DNA of 64,000 bases from Shimia sp. Alg240-R146 (GCF_947331465.1 NZ_CAMZOK010000002.1:682001-746000), one strand, 5' to 3'; shown: positions 24,049 to 32,863, numbered from the stretch's first letter. The notes: generated by a model not told the origin, from the sequence alone. A program made the numbers and translations.

Positions 24049-25014
24049 ATGCTGACTGACAAACATCGCCTGTCTTTGGGCACTGCTGCGCTCGCGGGGC
24101 TTTATCGACCGGTGTCCCGCGAGGCGGCCGAGGAGGTTTTGGCGACGGCTTGGTACAATGGCATCCGGTTTTTCGATACCGCGCCGCATTATGGCAATGG
24201 CGCATCCGAAGGTTTGATCGGCGATTTCCTACGTGATCGGGACGGTTGGGTTTTGTCGACAAAAGTCGGGCGTGTGTTGTCGCCGGATGCCAGCCCGCCG
24301 CCGGTGGTAAACGGTTTTCACAATGCATGGCCGTTAAAGCAACGTTTTGACTTCACCTACGACGGCATCATGCGATCTGTCGAGGACAGTTTTCAGCGTC
24401 TTGGGTTGAACCGCATAGATATTCTCTTTGTGCATGACATTGGAGATCCTGATGCCGGTACAGATACTGACCAACATCGCGCACAGTTGTTGGACAGTGG
24501 CGTTCGCGCGCTGGAGGCGTTGAAAACAGATGGTACAATTGGCGCTGTGGGTCTTGGCGTGAACACCGTTGAGATCTGCGAAGAGCTTGTTGGGCAATTT
24601 GAAATGGACCTGATTTTGCTGGCCGGTCGGTACACATTGCTAGACCAATCGGCGCGTCTGAGGTTGTTTCCCAAGCTGGTTGAGCACAACATCCGATTGG
24701 TGATCGGGGGCGTGTTCAATTCCGGAATTCTCGCCACGGGTCCTGTTGAAGGCGCGCACTACAACTATAGCCCCGCGCCGCCAGACGTGCTGGAGAGGGT
24801 TGCCAAGATCGAAGCCATTTGTTCGGCTCATGATGTTGGGCTGTCTGCTGCGGCAATTCAGTTTCCAGACCAGTCGCCCCTGGTGGCATCAACACTCATA
24901 GGCACCGCCAAAGCGTCGTCTTTGCTGCGCAACATCACTCAATTCAACAAATCCTTGCCAGACGCATTGTGGCGAGAGTTGTGCGCCGAGGGTTTCATTG
25001 GAGACATGCTGTGA
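24049..25014 (+). CDS. Aldo/keto reductase, L-fucose/D-threo-aldose 1-dehydrogenase-like
   Basis: A 321-residue AKR. The catalytic tetrad is visible: Asp in FFDTAPHYGNGASEG with the Tyr 5 residues later, Lys in VLSTKVGRVL, and His in ILFVHDIGD. The start SLGTAALAGLYRPVSREAAE and the layout match D-threo-aldose 1-dehydrogenase / L-fucose dehydrogenase. These enzymes oxidise the C1 of L-fucose and similar aldoses to the lactone with NAD(P). The next gene encodes a lactonase, which supports this. ATG 24049 is chosen over GTG 24046. It ends in a 4-nt overlap with the lactonase gene. Confidence 0.85.
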   Translation: MLTDKHRLSLGTAALAGLYRPVSREAAEEVLATAWYNGIRFFDTAPHYGNGASEGLIGDFLRDRDGWVLSTKVGRVLSPDASPPPVVNGFHNAWPLKQRFDFTYDGIMRSVEDSFQRLGLNRIDILFVHDIGDPDAGTDTDQHRAQLLDSGVRALEALKTDGTIGAVGLGVNTVEICEELVGQFEMDLILLAGRYTLLDQSARLRLFPKLVEHNIRLVIGGVFNSGILATGPVEGAHYNYSPAPPDVLERVAKIEAICSAHDVGLSAAAIQFPDQSPLVASTLIGTAKASSLLRNITQFNKSLPDALWRELCAEGFIGDML

Positions 25015-25847
25015 TCATCGATGCACATCAGCATTTTTGGACGTTGTCTCGGGGGGATTACCCGTGGCCAAATGACAGTGTTGCAGCGATTTTTCGTGAT
25101 TTCGGCCCGGAAGATCTGGCACCGCTTTTGGCGGCTACAGGGGTTGATAAAACAATACTCGTGCAGGCCACTGACACTGTGGCAGAGACCACGTTTTTGC
25201 TCGACGTCGCAGCCAATACCGAGTGGGTGGCCGGCGTCGTAGGATGGGTGGATTTTTCGGCAGCCGATGCCATTGATCAGATCGAAGTTCTTCGCAAGGA
25301 TCCGACCCTTAAAGGGTTGCGTCCGATGTTGCAGAACATTGCCGATACAAATTGGATTTTGTCGGCATCTTTCACACCGGTACTTGCGCATATGGAAGCG
25401 GTGGGTTTGTGTTTTGACGCCCTAATCCAGCCAAGGCATTTGGTCGCGATCCAAGAAATCGCGGCGCGCCATCCCGCACTGAAAATTGTGGTCGACCATA
25501 TCGCAAAACCAGCTATGGGCGGTGGTCAGGGACCTTCACTGGCGTGGCAAAATGGGATGGCCGCGCTTGCCCAATCGGCGAATGTGCACTGTAAATTGTC
25601 CGGCGTCGTCACCGAAATTGGTGCCCAGTGGGAGCCGGCGGACATCGCGCCTTTTGTCGATCATGTGCTGGATTCTTTCGGCGCGCAAAAAGTCATTTTT
25701 GGCAGCGACTGGCCCGTCGTCAATTTGGCCAGTTCTTACGCAATTTGGCATGAAACGGTTCAGGAGCGCCTTTCTCAAATGTCTGCGGCTGATCGTGCTG
25801 GAATTATGGGTGCCAACGCCATCAAGTTTTACGGCCTAAAGCCATGA
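25011..25847 (+). CDS. Amidohydrolase-family lactonase (L-fuconolactonase-like)
   Basis: A 278-residue amidohydrolase_2 protein. It starts at GTG 25011 inside the previous gene's stop (GTGA) and reads VIIDAHQHFW, the HxH metal site. LRKDPTLKGLRPMLQ, KIVVDHIAKPAMGGG and VIFGSDWPVVNLASSYAIW follow; the last holds the conserved Asp. The family hydrolyses aldonolactones such as L-fucono-, L-rhamnono- and galactaro-lactones. Together with the upstream AKR it would convert aldose to free aldonate. Confidence 0.85.
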   Translation: MIIDAHQHFWTLSRGDYPWPNDSVAAIFRDFGPEDLAPLLAATGVDKTILVQATDTVAETTFLLDVAANTEWVAGVVGWVDFSAADAIDQIEVLRKDPTLKGLRPMLQNIADTNWILSASFTPVLAHMEAVGLCFDALIQPRHLVAIQEIAARHPALKIVVDHIAKPAMGGGQGPSLAWQNGMAALAQSANVHCKLSGVVTEIGAQWEPADIAPFVDHVLDSFGAQKVIFGSDWPVVNLASSYAIWHETVQERLSQMSAADRAGIMGANAIKFYGLKP

Positions 25848-25865
25848 GCAACCGGGGGAGAGAAA

Positions 25866-26198
25866 ATGGTACAGCGAATGGGAATGGTGATCGGTATCAG
25901 CGCGGAGAAAATTGCGGAATACACCGAATTGCATGCCAATGTTTGGCCGGAAGTCCTGGAGCGTCTGAAGCAATCAAACATTTCAAACTACACGATTTTC
26001 CTACGTGAACCCGAAAATCTGCTTTTCAGCTATTGGGAATACACCGGGAGTGATTTCGATGCGGACATGGCCGCGGTGTCAGCGCATGAGGTGACCCAAA
26101 AATGGTGGGCTTTGTGCGGTCCGATGCAGAGACCGCTGGAAACGAGGGTTGAGGGCGAATGGTGGGCCGCGATGCAGCCGGTGTTTCATTTGGCTTGA
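25866..26198 (+). CDS. L-rhamnose mutarotase family protein (RhaM/YiiL-like)
   Basis: A 110-residue protein of family length. The active-site segment EYTELHANVWPEVLERLKQS gives Tyr19 and His23, equivalent to the catalytic pair in RhaM. LFSYWEYTGSDFDADMAAV and TQKWWALCGPMQRPLE are family blocks. RhaM-type enzymes interconvert alpha and beta anomers of L-rhamnose; relatives act on L-fucose. Here it probably feeds the aldose dehydrogenase. It is the last gene of the cluster. Confidence 0.9.
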   Translation: MVQRMGMVIGISAEKIAEYTELHANVWPEVLERLKQSNISNYTIFLREPENLLFSYWEYTGSDFDADMAAVSAHEVTQKWWALCGPMQRPLETRVEGEWWAAMQPVFHLA

Positions 26199-26798
26199 GG
26201 TCTTTCGACTATTGGTACTAAACGGAATTTCGCCGAGGTGGGGTCGTGGTCCATCCTAAATAGTGCCGATCCAAAGCGCCACGAATGGTTTTTGCGGCGC
26301 AGCGGATTGATGAACTGATTTCGTTTACAGAAACAGATAGAGCCTGGCACAGTCCCAATTCTCCGACACCGGCCGATGCTATCGATTTGTGTTACAGAAG
26401 TGTGCTGTAACCAGAGCGACCAGTGGCGCAGGTGCAGAGAAACGGCGCTTTGTCCGCTAACCAGTCGTCTGGCGTGGCTGTTTGAATGTCCGTTTCAGAC
26501 ATTGCACCGCGTGGAGGCACAGTCTGCTTCGGGCTGGGACCGGTCATTCGTTGGGATTCCCAGCGATCGCGACTTTGGGCCGCTCACGCGGTTTTGCAAC
26601 CTCCGCTTCCTGCGGAAAACCGACCTACAAGTGTTCATAGAAAGGCTTGCGGTAGACTGGCCACTTGTAGACAAGCTCTTAATTGTATGACTTCGGCGAT
26701 TATTAGTATGACACTGGGGCATACACTGTTTTATTTTGGCTGTTTTTAGCCCCCATTTTTGATAGTGGTGTGCATCTGACAAAACGATGAGCTTGTAA
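26199..26798. other. Gene-free stretch
   Basis: About 600 nt between the sugar cluster and dusA. An ORF of 104 codons (26376-26690) is present but has Cys/Arg/Leu-rich content typical of a random frame and no clear ribosome binding site. I see no RNA gene or repeat. Confidence 0.5.
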
Positions 26799-27803
26799 GT
26801 GACTGATAATAATAGAGAAAAAATCTGGCGTCACGCACGTTTAAGCTGTGCACCGATGATGGATTGGACCGACCGTCACTGCCGGTATTTGCACCGGCTG
26901 CTGTCGCGCGAAACGTTGCTTTATACGGAAATGGTGACCGCACCGGCTTTGGTGCGGGGTGGGGCGGTTCATCTGCTGGACTTCTCTGATGAGGAACACC
27001 CCGTCGCGTTGCAACTTGGCGGGTCAGATCCAGCCGAATTGGCAACTGCCGCCAAGCTGTGCGAGGCGCGTGGCTATGATGAAATCAATCTAAATGTCGG
27101 CTGCCCGTCTGATCGTGTGCAATCAGGCACGTTTGGCGCGGTCCTTATGAAAACCCCGCAGCTGGTCGCCGACTGTGTGAAAGCCATGCAAGATGCGGTT
27201 TCCGTTGAGGTCACGGTGAAATGCCGCATCGGGGTGGATGATCAGGACACAGAAAAGGTATTGCCCGACTTTCTGGACCAGATGGTTCGCGCCGGCGTGT
27301 CACGCGTCGCGGTGCACGCCCGAAAAGCGTGGCTTCAGGGGCTGAGCCCCAAGGAAAATCGCGATATCCCGCCGCTTGATTATCCTCTGGTGTACCAGAT
27401 GAAGCGTGACTTTGCGGACATGCATCTGTCGATCAACGGCGGCATTGCCACGCTGGACGAAGCCGAGGCGCATCTGGCCGCCGGCATGGACGGGGTGATG
27501 ATCGGGCGGGCGGCCTACCAAAACCCCGCGGATGTGCTGTGTGCCGCGGACCGGCGTATTTTTGGTGCCGGCACAGACAGCGATCCGATTGAGGTGGTGC
27601 GTCAGATGCTGCCATACATCGAAGCCCACCTCCTGGCTGGCGGCAAGCTGCATCAGGTCACGCGCCACATGTTGGGATTGTTCTCCGGGCGTCCCGGTGC
27701 GCGGGCGTGGCGGCGGTATCTGAGCGAAAACGCCCCATCGGCGCAAGCGGGGCCTCAAACCGTCGAAGCGGCGCTCGCTTTCGTTGAACGCGCCGCTGCC
27801 TGA
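26799..27803 (+). CDS. dusA: tRNA-dihydrouridine synthase A
   Basis: A 334-residue FMN enzyme that reduces uridines in the tRNA D-loop. APMMDWTDRHCRYLHRLLS is the DusA start, LYTEMVTAPALVRGG binds FMN, and INLNVGCPSDRVQSGTFGAV holds the catalytic Cys. SINGGIATLDEAEAHL and GVMIGRAAYQNPA form the phosphate site. The C-terminal helical domain carries HMLGLFSGRPGARAWRRYL. The start is GTG at 26799 without a strong ribosome binding site. Confidence 0.93.
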   Translation: MTDNNREKIWRHARLSCAPMMDWTDRHCRYLHRLLSRETLLYTEMVTAPALVRGGAVHLLDFSDEEHPVALQLGGSDPAELATAAKLCEARGYDEINLNVGCPSDRVQSGTFGAVLMKTPQLVADCVKAMQDAVSVEVTVKCRIGVDDQDTEKVLPDFLDQMVRAGVSRVAVHARKAWLQGLSPKENRDIPPLDYPLVYQMKRDFADMHLSINGGIATLDEAEAHLAAGMDGVMIGRAAYQNPADVLCAADRRIFGAGTDSDPIEVVRQMLPYIEAHLLAGGKLHQVTRHMLGLFSGRPGARAWRRYLSENAPSAQAGPQTVEAALAFVERAAA

Positions 27804-27918
27804 TCTGCGCTGTGTTGGTGACGGTGCGGAGCCACGCACGGCTGCGCCTTGCGGGATCACAAAAATTCCGGTTTAGCTGCGTGCAGACGTAAAGAAGAGA
27901 CCGCCCGGAGGCCCATTT

Positions 27919-28746
27919 ATGACCGCTGATCCCATGCTGCTTGTGCAGATGCTGATACTTTTGCTGGTAATCGGGGCGCTTGCCGGTGTTCTGGCAGGCC
28001 TTTTGGGCGTGGGGGGCGGCATCGTGCTGGTTCCGGCGTTTTTCTACGCGTTCACTGCCTTAGGGTATGATGGGCCGCAATTGATGCAGATCTGTTTGGC
28101 AACCTCGCTGGCCACGATCATTGTGACGTCGGTGCGCTCTGTCATGAGCCACAACAAGAAGGGCGCTGTGGATTGGCAGATCCTGCGCAGTTGGGCCCCC
28201 GGCATTGTGATTGGCGCGATTGTGGGCGTGATGGTGGCGTCAAATCTGCGCTCCGTCACCTTGCAGCTTGTGTTTGGCTGTCTCGCGTTGGTGATCGGCG
28301 CTTACATGGGGCTGGGGCGGGCAGATTGGCGGTTGGGGCAAGCCATGCCCAAAGGCCTTTTGCGAGCCATTCTAAGCCCGCTTGTCGGGTTTCTCTCGGT
28401 GCTGATGGGCATTGGCGGTGGCAGCTTCGGCGTGCCGTTGATGAGCCTATATAACACCCCAATTCACCGCGCGGTTGCAACCGCAGCTGGCTTTGGGGTG
28501 ACCATCGCTGTGCCGTCGGTGATCGGGTTTTTGCTTTTGCCGGTTGATCCGGCTTACCGGCCGCCATTTACCATTGGGGCGGTCAATCTGGTGGCCTTCT
28601 TTATCATCATTGCGATGACCTTGATGACCGCGCCAATTGGCGTACGCATCGCCCATGCGATGGACCCCAAGCCGCTTAAACGGGTGTTTGCGGTGTTCTT
28701 GACGTTGGTCGCGTTCAACATGCTGCGCAAGGCTTTGGGCTGGTAA
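27919..28746 (+). CDS. TauE/SafE family permease
   Basis: A 275-residue protein with about eight hydrophobic segments. The two family repeats show as GLLGVGGGIVLVPAFFYAF near the N terminus and SVLMGIGGGSFGVPLMSLYN in the second half. Family members export or import sulfite, sulfoacetate or other small anions; the substrate is not readable. It stands alone on its transcript as far as I can see, with AGGAGGC-like bases (cggaggccc) before its ATG. A second, unrelated-position TauE-type gene begins at 63564. Confidence 0.9.
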   Translation: MTADPMLLVQMLILLLVIGALAGVLAGLLGVGGGIVLVPAFFYAFTALGYDGPQLMQICLATSLATIIVTSVRSVMSHNKKGAVDWQILRSWAPGIVIGAIVGVMVASNLRSVTLQLVFGCLALVIGAYMGLGRADWRLGQAMPKGLLRAILSPLVGFLSVLMGIGGGSFGVPLMSLYNTPIHRAVATAAGFGVTIAVPSVIGFLLLPVDPAYRPPFTIGAVNLVAFFIIIAMTLMTAPIGVRIAHAMDPKPLKRVFAVFLTLVAFNMLRKALGW

Positions 28747-29263
28747 CGACCTTCGGCGGGTAAGGGCGCAATGCTGGATATGGTGACGGGTGTGATCACT
28801 GCATAACCTACGCCGTGCCTTGCTGGCCGCGCCTTGCGCTGCTGGCCCTTGGTTGGCACGCGACTGGATGTAATTTGGGCCCTAAAAAGGTGTTGCGCGA
28901 CGTCCTGCAAACCTGTGGTAGATGCGTGTCAGCGGTCAGTCCGTCGCGTGCAGTTTCTCGCATCGGTTGTTTGGTCGGAATGCGGCGCCGGAGCGCGCCG
29001 CAGACGCTTGATGAGCGAAACCAGAGAATTTGGTCGCGATGCTCTCTTTTGGGCCGCCTGTCGAATTGCCGAAATGGCCGTTGCATTACTCAATCAGGAA
29101 TTGATTCTTGTCGTTTCTGGTTGCCGTTTGGAAACAGAAAAACCAATTGAACGGGATCGGTGCTTATAGGGAAACAATCACACAAACTCCTGTAATTGAG
29201 GCAAAAATGTGTTAAATATTAGTGAACTATGTGTCGGGTGGAAAAATCCGGGGGGATTTGAAA
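28747..29263. other. Gene-free stretch upstream of the RTX gene
   Basis: About 500 nt. Two overlapping 111-codon frames exist but have no coding-like features. The last 100 nt before the RTX gene are AT-rich (around tgtgttaaatattag) and may contain its promoter, though I cannot fix the boxes. Confidence 0.5.
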
Positions 29264-30706
29264 ATGCTATTAACTTTAAGTTTGCTGCTGGGAGTAGGTT
29301 TGGTCGTTTGGGCCATTGATGAAAGCGGAAGCGATGGTGGATCTTCCGTTAACGATGATGACGGCGGTGGCGATGATGAACCTGTAGATCCTGTAGACCC
29401 TGCGGATCCCTCGACGGATATCCTGGGAACACTGTCTGACGACGAAATCTCGGGGACCGAGGATGGCGAGGCCATTCAAGGCGATGACGGCAACGATACA
29501 ATCAATGGCCTGGGCGGCAACGACCTTGTGTGGGGCGGTGGCGGCGAGGACAGCCTGACGGGTGGCTCCGGCAACGATTTGGTTGGCGGCGGAGACGGCG
29601 ACGACTGGATCGCGGGTCGCAACGGCGATGATACCCTGATTGGTGGCGACGGCGACGACCGCATTATTGGCGGCTTTGGCGATGACGTGATGAATGGCGG
29701 CAATGGTGATGACGCGCTTAGCGGACGTGAAGGCGATGACCTGATCCGCGGCGGATCGGGCGACGACCTGATCGACGATGAAGAAGGTGAAAACACACTT
29801 CTTGGTGGTCTGGGCGATGACACCATTCTTGCCGGCGTTGGCGACGACATCATTGGTGGTGGGTACGGAAACGATAGCGTTGATGGCGGTGAAGGTGCTG
29901 ATCTGATCGGCGGCGGCGAGGGCCACGATGTCCTCAACGGCGGCGTTGGTGATGATACTCTGGACGGTGGCCTTGATAACGACATGCTGGATGGCGGCGA
30001 CGGCAATGACATGCTGGATGGCGGCGACGGCGACGATGTGCTGGAAGGTGGCATCGGGAACGACACACTGATGGCGGGCCTTGGCGACGACACTGCGAAC
30101 GGCGGCGGCGGCAATGATGAGCTGTCCGGCGGCATGGGCGATGACTCTCTTTCGGGCGAGGGCGGTGACGACACTCTGTCCGGTGACGAGGGCGACGACA
30201 CCTTGCTGGGCGGCGCGGGCGCCGACACGCTGACTGGCGGCCTTGGCGCCGACGTTCTAAACGGAGGGGCAGACGCGGATGTGCTGTTTGGCCTGAGCGT
30301 TGCGCCTCCACCAGAAAACCTGCCGGATGCTGGCCTGACGCTGGAAGACGATGGATCTGGCGACACGCTCGTCGGTGGCGATGGTGAAGACATGCTTTGG
30401 CTCGGTGCAGGAGATTCCGGTACGGGCGGCGAAGGCGGCGACAATTTTGTGTTGTCCATGCTGGAGTTTGAGGATGATGAGGTCTCACCTGTGATCGAAG
30501 ACTTTGACCGGTTCGAAGATCAGATCATGGTGGTTGTGCCCTTCGGCGTGATCGGCACGATCGAAGTGACCGAAGATCCTGAAACACCAGGTGTGGCTAT
30601 GATCAACTACGGCGGCGAAGTTCTGGCGTCGGTTGTGGGCGGCTACCCGTCATTGGCGGCGTCTGACGTGGTCATTGAAATCGCCACCGACACGACCGTG
30701 CCATGA
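29264..30706 (+). CDS. RTX-repeat calcium-binding protein with N-terminal membrane anchor
   Basis: A 480-residue protein. Residues 1-18 (MLLTLSLLLGVGLVVWAI) form a transmembrane or signal-anchor segment. An acidic Asp/Gly/Pro linker follows. From about residue 55 to 340 there are some 30 RTX nonapeptides of the GGxGxDxLx type (for example GGDGDDRIIGGFGDD), which fold into a calcium-loaded beta-roll. The last 130 residues, including VIEDFDRFEDQIMVVVPF, resemble the serralysin-type C-terminal region. Classic RTX proteins lack an N-terminal anchor and use type I secretion; no such genes are nearby. ATG 29264 has GGGGGA 8 nt upstream. Confidence 0.88.
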   Translation: MLLTLSLLLGVGLVVWAIDESGSDGGSSVNDDDGGGDDEPVDPVDPADPSTDILGTLSDDEISGTEDGEAIQGDDGNDTINGLGGNDLVWGGGGEDSLTGGSGNDLVGGGDGDDWIAGRNGDDTLIGGDGDDRIIGGFGDDVMNGGNGDDALSGREGDDLIRGGSGDDLIDDEEGENTLLGGLGDDTILAGVGDDIIGGGYGNDSVDGGEGADLIGGGEGHDVLNGGVGDDTLDGGLDNDMLDGGDGNDMLDGGDGDDVLEGGIGNDTLMAGLGDDTANGGGGNDELSGGMGDDSLSGEGGDDTLSGDEGDDTLLGGAGADTLTGGLGADVLNGGADADVLFGLSVAPPPENLPDAGLTLEDDGSGDTLVGGDGEDMLWLGAGDSGTGGEGGDNFVLSMLEFEDDEVSPVIEDFDRFEDQIMVVVPFGVIGTIEVTEDPETPGVAMINYGGEVLASVVGGYPSLAASDVVIEIATDTTVP

Positions 30707-30837
30707 GTTTTCTGGCTGATCTTCTCGCACAGCTTAATTGGGGGGCGCTGGTGTTTCTGGCGCCCATCCCGGTGGTGCTGCGCGCGGCAACACTGGCAAC
30801 AGTGGCTGCACGTCTCTCAGAGCGCAACGCCCCCTAA
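30703..30837 (+). CDS. 44-residue hydrophobic mini-protein overlapping the RTX gene
   Basis: ATG 30703 overlaps the RTX stop as ATGA and opens a 44-codon frame, MSFLADLLAQLNWGALVFLA and so on, ending SERNAP before TAA at 30835. The middle is one hydrophobic helix (about residues 12-35). A terminator follows 24 nt later, so the frame fits exactly between gene and terminator. Coding is plausible from the overlap and position but not proven; it might be a chance frame. Confidence 0.4.
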   Translation: MSFLADLLAQLNWGALVFLAPIPVVLRAATLATVAARLSERNAP

Positions 30838-30860
30838 GCGATCTCAGACAAACACACAAA

Positions 30861-30889
30861 AAAACCGCGTCCCTTGGGGCGCGGTTTTT
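30861..30889. terminator. Bidirectional terminator between RTX operon and DUF1289 gene
   Basis: AAAACCGCG (30861-30869) pairs with CGCGGTTTT (30880-30888) with A and T runs on both sides, so it can end the plus-strand RTX transcript and the converging minus-strand operon. Confidence 0.85.
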
Positions 30890-30912
30890 GCTTTGGTCCT
30901 GCGGTTTGGGCG

Positions 30913-31146
30913 TCAGCGCTTGAGCCGCGCGTTCCGCCCACCGCGGCGTTTGCGCAAAAGCGGTGCGCGGCTTGGAAGCTCGGCCATAATGGCGCTGCGC
31001 TCGGTGGGTTCCATCTTGGACCAACGGGTGATTTCATCAATCGAGCGCAAGCATCCGGTGCAGATGCGCTCCTCAGGGTGCACCACACAAACTTGGATAC
31101 ACGGGCTCTCCACCTCGTTGCGTTTCCAGACGATGTCCTTGCTCAC
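30913..31146 (-). CDS. DUF1289 domain protein
   Basis: A 77-residue protein with the DUF1289 core ESPCIQVCVVHPEERICTGC (four Cys spaced C-x3-C-x9-C-x2-C) and then RSIDEITRWSKM. The four Cys suggest a zinc or iron-sulfur site. The C terminus is very basic (RKRRGGRNARLKR). Function of the family is unknown to me. It overlaps the ruvX stop by 4 nt and is the last gene of the ccmI-ruvX-DUF1289 unit. Confidence 0.85.
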   Translation of the reverse strand: MSKDIVWKRNEVESPCIQVCVVHPEERICTGCLRSIDEITRWSKMEPTERSAIMAELPSRAPLLRKRRGGRNARLKR

Positions 31147-31625
31147 GATGCGCTCCTGATGTGCTTCAATCGGTCGAGGCTTCCTTGAAGGATATACCCG
31201 GCGGCCACGTGATCGATAACCTCTGCGCGACGTTTTCGTGTCGTATCCGCCTCAAGAAGAGCCCTTTCTGCAGCAACTGTCGACAATCTCTCGTCCCAAA
31301 ACCCGATCGGGCAGGGCACCAGAGGCAACAGATTGCGGGCAAACGCGCGGGTCGATTGCGCGCGCGGGCCTTCGGATCCATCCATGTTGCGTGGCAAGCC
31401 AAGCACAATGCCAGCGATCTGGCGGTCTTTGACAAGCTCCACCAGCCGCTGTGCATCCAGCGTGAATTTCTTGCGCTTTACAGTTTCGATTGGTGTGGCC
31501 ACGGTTTGCATCACATCCGACACTGCAACCCCAATGGTTTTCGTGCCTAGATCCAACCCCATCAGCGCCTGCATCTGGGGCAGGGCGGCAGCCATCTCTT
31601 CGAAGGAGTCGTAGATCACTGTCAC
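31143..31625 (-). CDS. ruvX: Holliday junction resolvase-like / pre-16S rRNA nuclease RuvX (YqgF)
   Basis: A 160-residue RNase H-fold nuclease. The acidic catalytic residues sit in LMGLDLGTKTIGVAVSD, FWDERLSTVAAERALLEAD and DHVAAGYILQGSLDR. GIVLGLPRNMDGSEGPRAQS is the conserved loop. In E. coli the homologue trims the 5' end of 16S rRNA. Its start overlaps the ccmI stop, and its stop overlaps the DUF1289 gene, so all three are coupled. Confidence 0.92.
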   Translation of the reverse strand: MTVIYDSFEEMAAALPQMQALMGLDLGTKTIGVAVSDVMQTVATPIETVKRKKFTLDAQRLVELVKDRQIAGIVLGLPRNMDGSEGPRAQSTRAFARNLLPLVPCPIGFWDERLSTVAAERALLEADTTRKRRAEVIDHVAAGYILQGSLDRLKHIRSAS

Positions 31626-32863
31626 GGCGCCACACCTGCGTTGCGCGCCCCTTCGCGCACCGTTTCCAGCGCAGCGGCATTGGACCCGAAGACCTCCTGC
31701 GCCTCTTCCCAGATCAGCGCGGCGCGCTCCCGTTCACCCAGCACTCCATAAGCCGAAATCAACCGCGCCCATTCTTCGGGCGAGCCGCCTTCGGTGGCAA
31801 GGCGTTCGGCAAGTTGCGCAACCATGTTGCTGATCATTTCCTGACGGTCGCCTGCCTCCATATCTTCAGCCGCTTCCATGTCTTCTGCCGTCGGGCCAGA
31901 CAGGCCGGAACCGTGTGGGCCAGCGGCGGGAGGCAGTTGATAATCCTTCACCCCGGCAAACCACGACAGATCAAGAATGCGTTGCCGGATCGGCGCCACC
32001 CAAGGCGCATCCGGTGGGCTTTGTAGCAGAACCTGATCCCAAATGCGGAAGGTGGCGTCAGGCCTGCCGTTCTGCATCATCATCAGCCCCCAGTAATATC
32101 GTCCCAAAAGGCTGGTAGGTTCCAAGGCCAGTGACGCCTCCAGCGCGGCCTGTGCCTCGGGTGAGACATAGCCGTTGGTCGCGGAAATCAAGGTGTTGGC
32201 ATAAACAAGGTAGTCCGAAGCTGTGGCCTCGTCGCCTTTAAGTCGAATAACCTGCGCCTGCGCTTGGTGGGACGCCACCAGATTGTTCAGGCTCGCCTCA
32301 TTTCGCGCCAGCAACTGATAGCCGCGCAGATCATCGGGGCTTTCTTTCACGGCCGCGCGCAGCTTGTCCATCAGGGCGGCAAATTCCGGATCGGGTGTGA
32401 TCGGCTCGCGCTTTGGCAAATTGCTTTCAACCTCTGCCTGCGAGGTTCGGTTGTCCATGCGGGCTTGCGCGTCGGCATGGCGCAATTGCAACGGCTGATC
32501 CGCCGCGCCGAGTTCGCCGATCGCAAAGTAGAGCCCAAAACTGCCCGCCAGCACGACACCCGCAAGCACGGCCACCAAAACCCGCTGCGCAGGCCCGCCG
32601 GAGCCGCCTTGGCTGCTTTCGGCCTGCAGTTGGGCGTCTGCGGTCAAAATACGGCGCGAGACCTCGGTGCGGATGCGCACGGCGTCGCCTTCATTGATCA
32701 CGCCACGTGCGAGATCTTTGTCCACCTCTTTGAGCTGATCGCGATAAACGCGCAGGTCATAGGCTGCCGGATGCTCCTCATGCGCGGGGCGGCGCAGAAC
32801 GGCCAGCGCGATCAACGTACAACAAACAACGGCAAAAGCGGCTGCGACTATCCAAAAAAGCAT
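31622..32863 (-). CDS. ccmI: c-type cytochrome biogenesis protein CcmI
   Basis: A 413-residue CcmI. Two membrane helices flank a cytoplasmic loop: MLFWIVAAAFAVVCCTLIAL and, at about residues 96-115, VLVAVLAGVVLAGSFGLYFA. The loop has the CcmI pattern AAYDLRVYRDQLKEVDKDLA. A periplasmic TPR domain follows (GYQLLARNEASLNNLVASHQ). It handles apocytochrome c for heme ligation. The ATG at 32863 has GGAGG 4 nt upstream; an in-frame ATG farther up (32926) lacks one. Other ccm genes are not in the window. Confidence 0.9.
   Translation of the reverse strand: MLFWIVAAAFAVVCCTLIALAVLRRPAHEEHPAAYDLRVYRDQLKEVDKDLARGVINEGDAVRIRTEVSRRILTADAQLQAESSQGGSGGPAQRVLVAVLAGVVLAGSFGLYFAIGELGAADQPLQLRHADAQARMDNRTSQAEVESNLPKREPITPDPEFAALMDKLRAAVKESPDDLRGYQLLARNEASLNNLVASHQAQAQVIRLKGDEATASDYLVYANTLISATNGYVSPEAQAALEASLALEPTSLLGRYYWGLMMMQNGRPDATFRIWDQVLLQSPPDAPWVAPIRQRILDLSWFAGVKDYQLPPAAGPHGSGLSGPTAEDMEAAEDMEAGDRQEMISNMVAQLAERLATEGGSPEEWARLISAYGVLGERERAALIWEEAQEVFGSNAAALETVREGARNAGVAP

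Noticed and set aside
26376-26690. 104-codon ORF between the sugar cluster and dusA
   Set aside because: Cys, Arg and Leu-rich content with no start signal; looks like a random open frame in a degraded intergenic stretch.
28815-29169. Overlapping 111-codon ORFs upstream of the RTX gene
   Set aside because: Several frames are open at once over the same bases, and none has a ribosome binding site or recognisable motif.
29476-30459. Long minus-strand Ser/Pro-rich ORF opposite the RTX repeats
   Set aside because: The GGxGxD codons read in reverse give Ser/Pro repeats without stops; this is a mirror of the RTX gene, not a gene.
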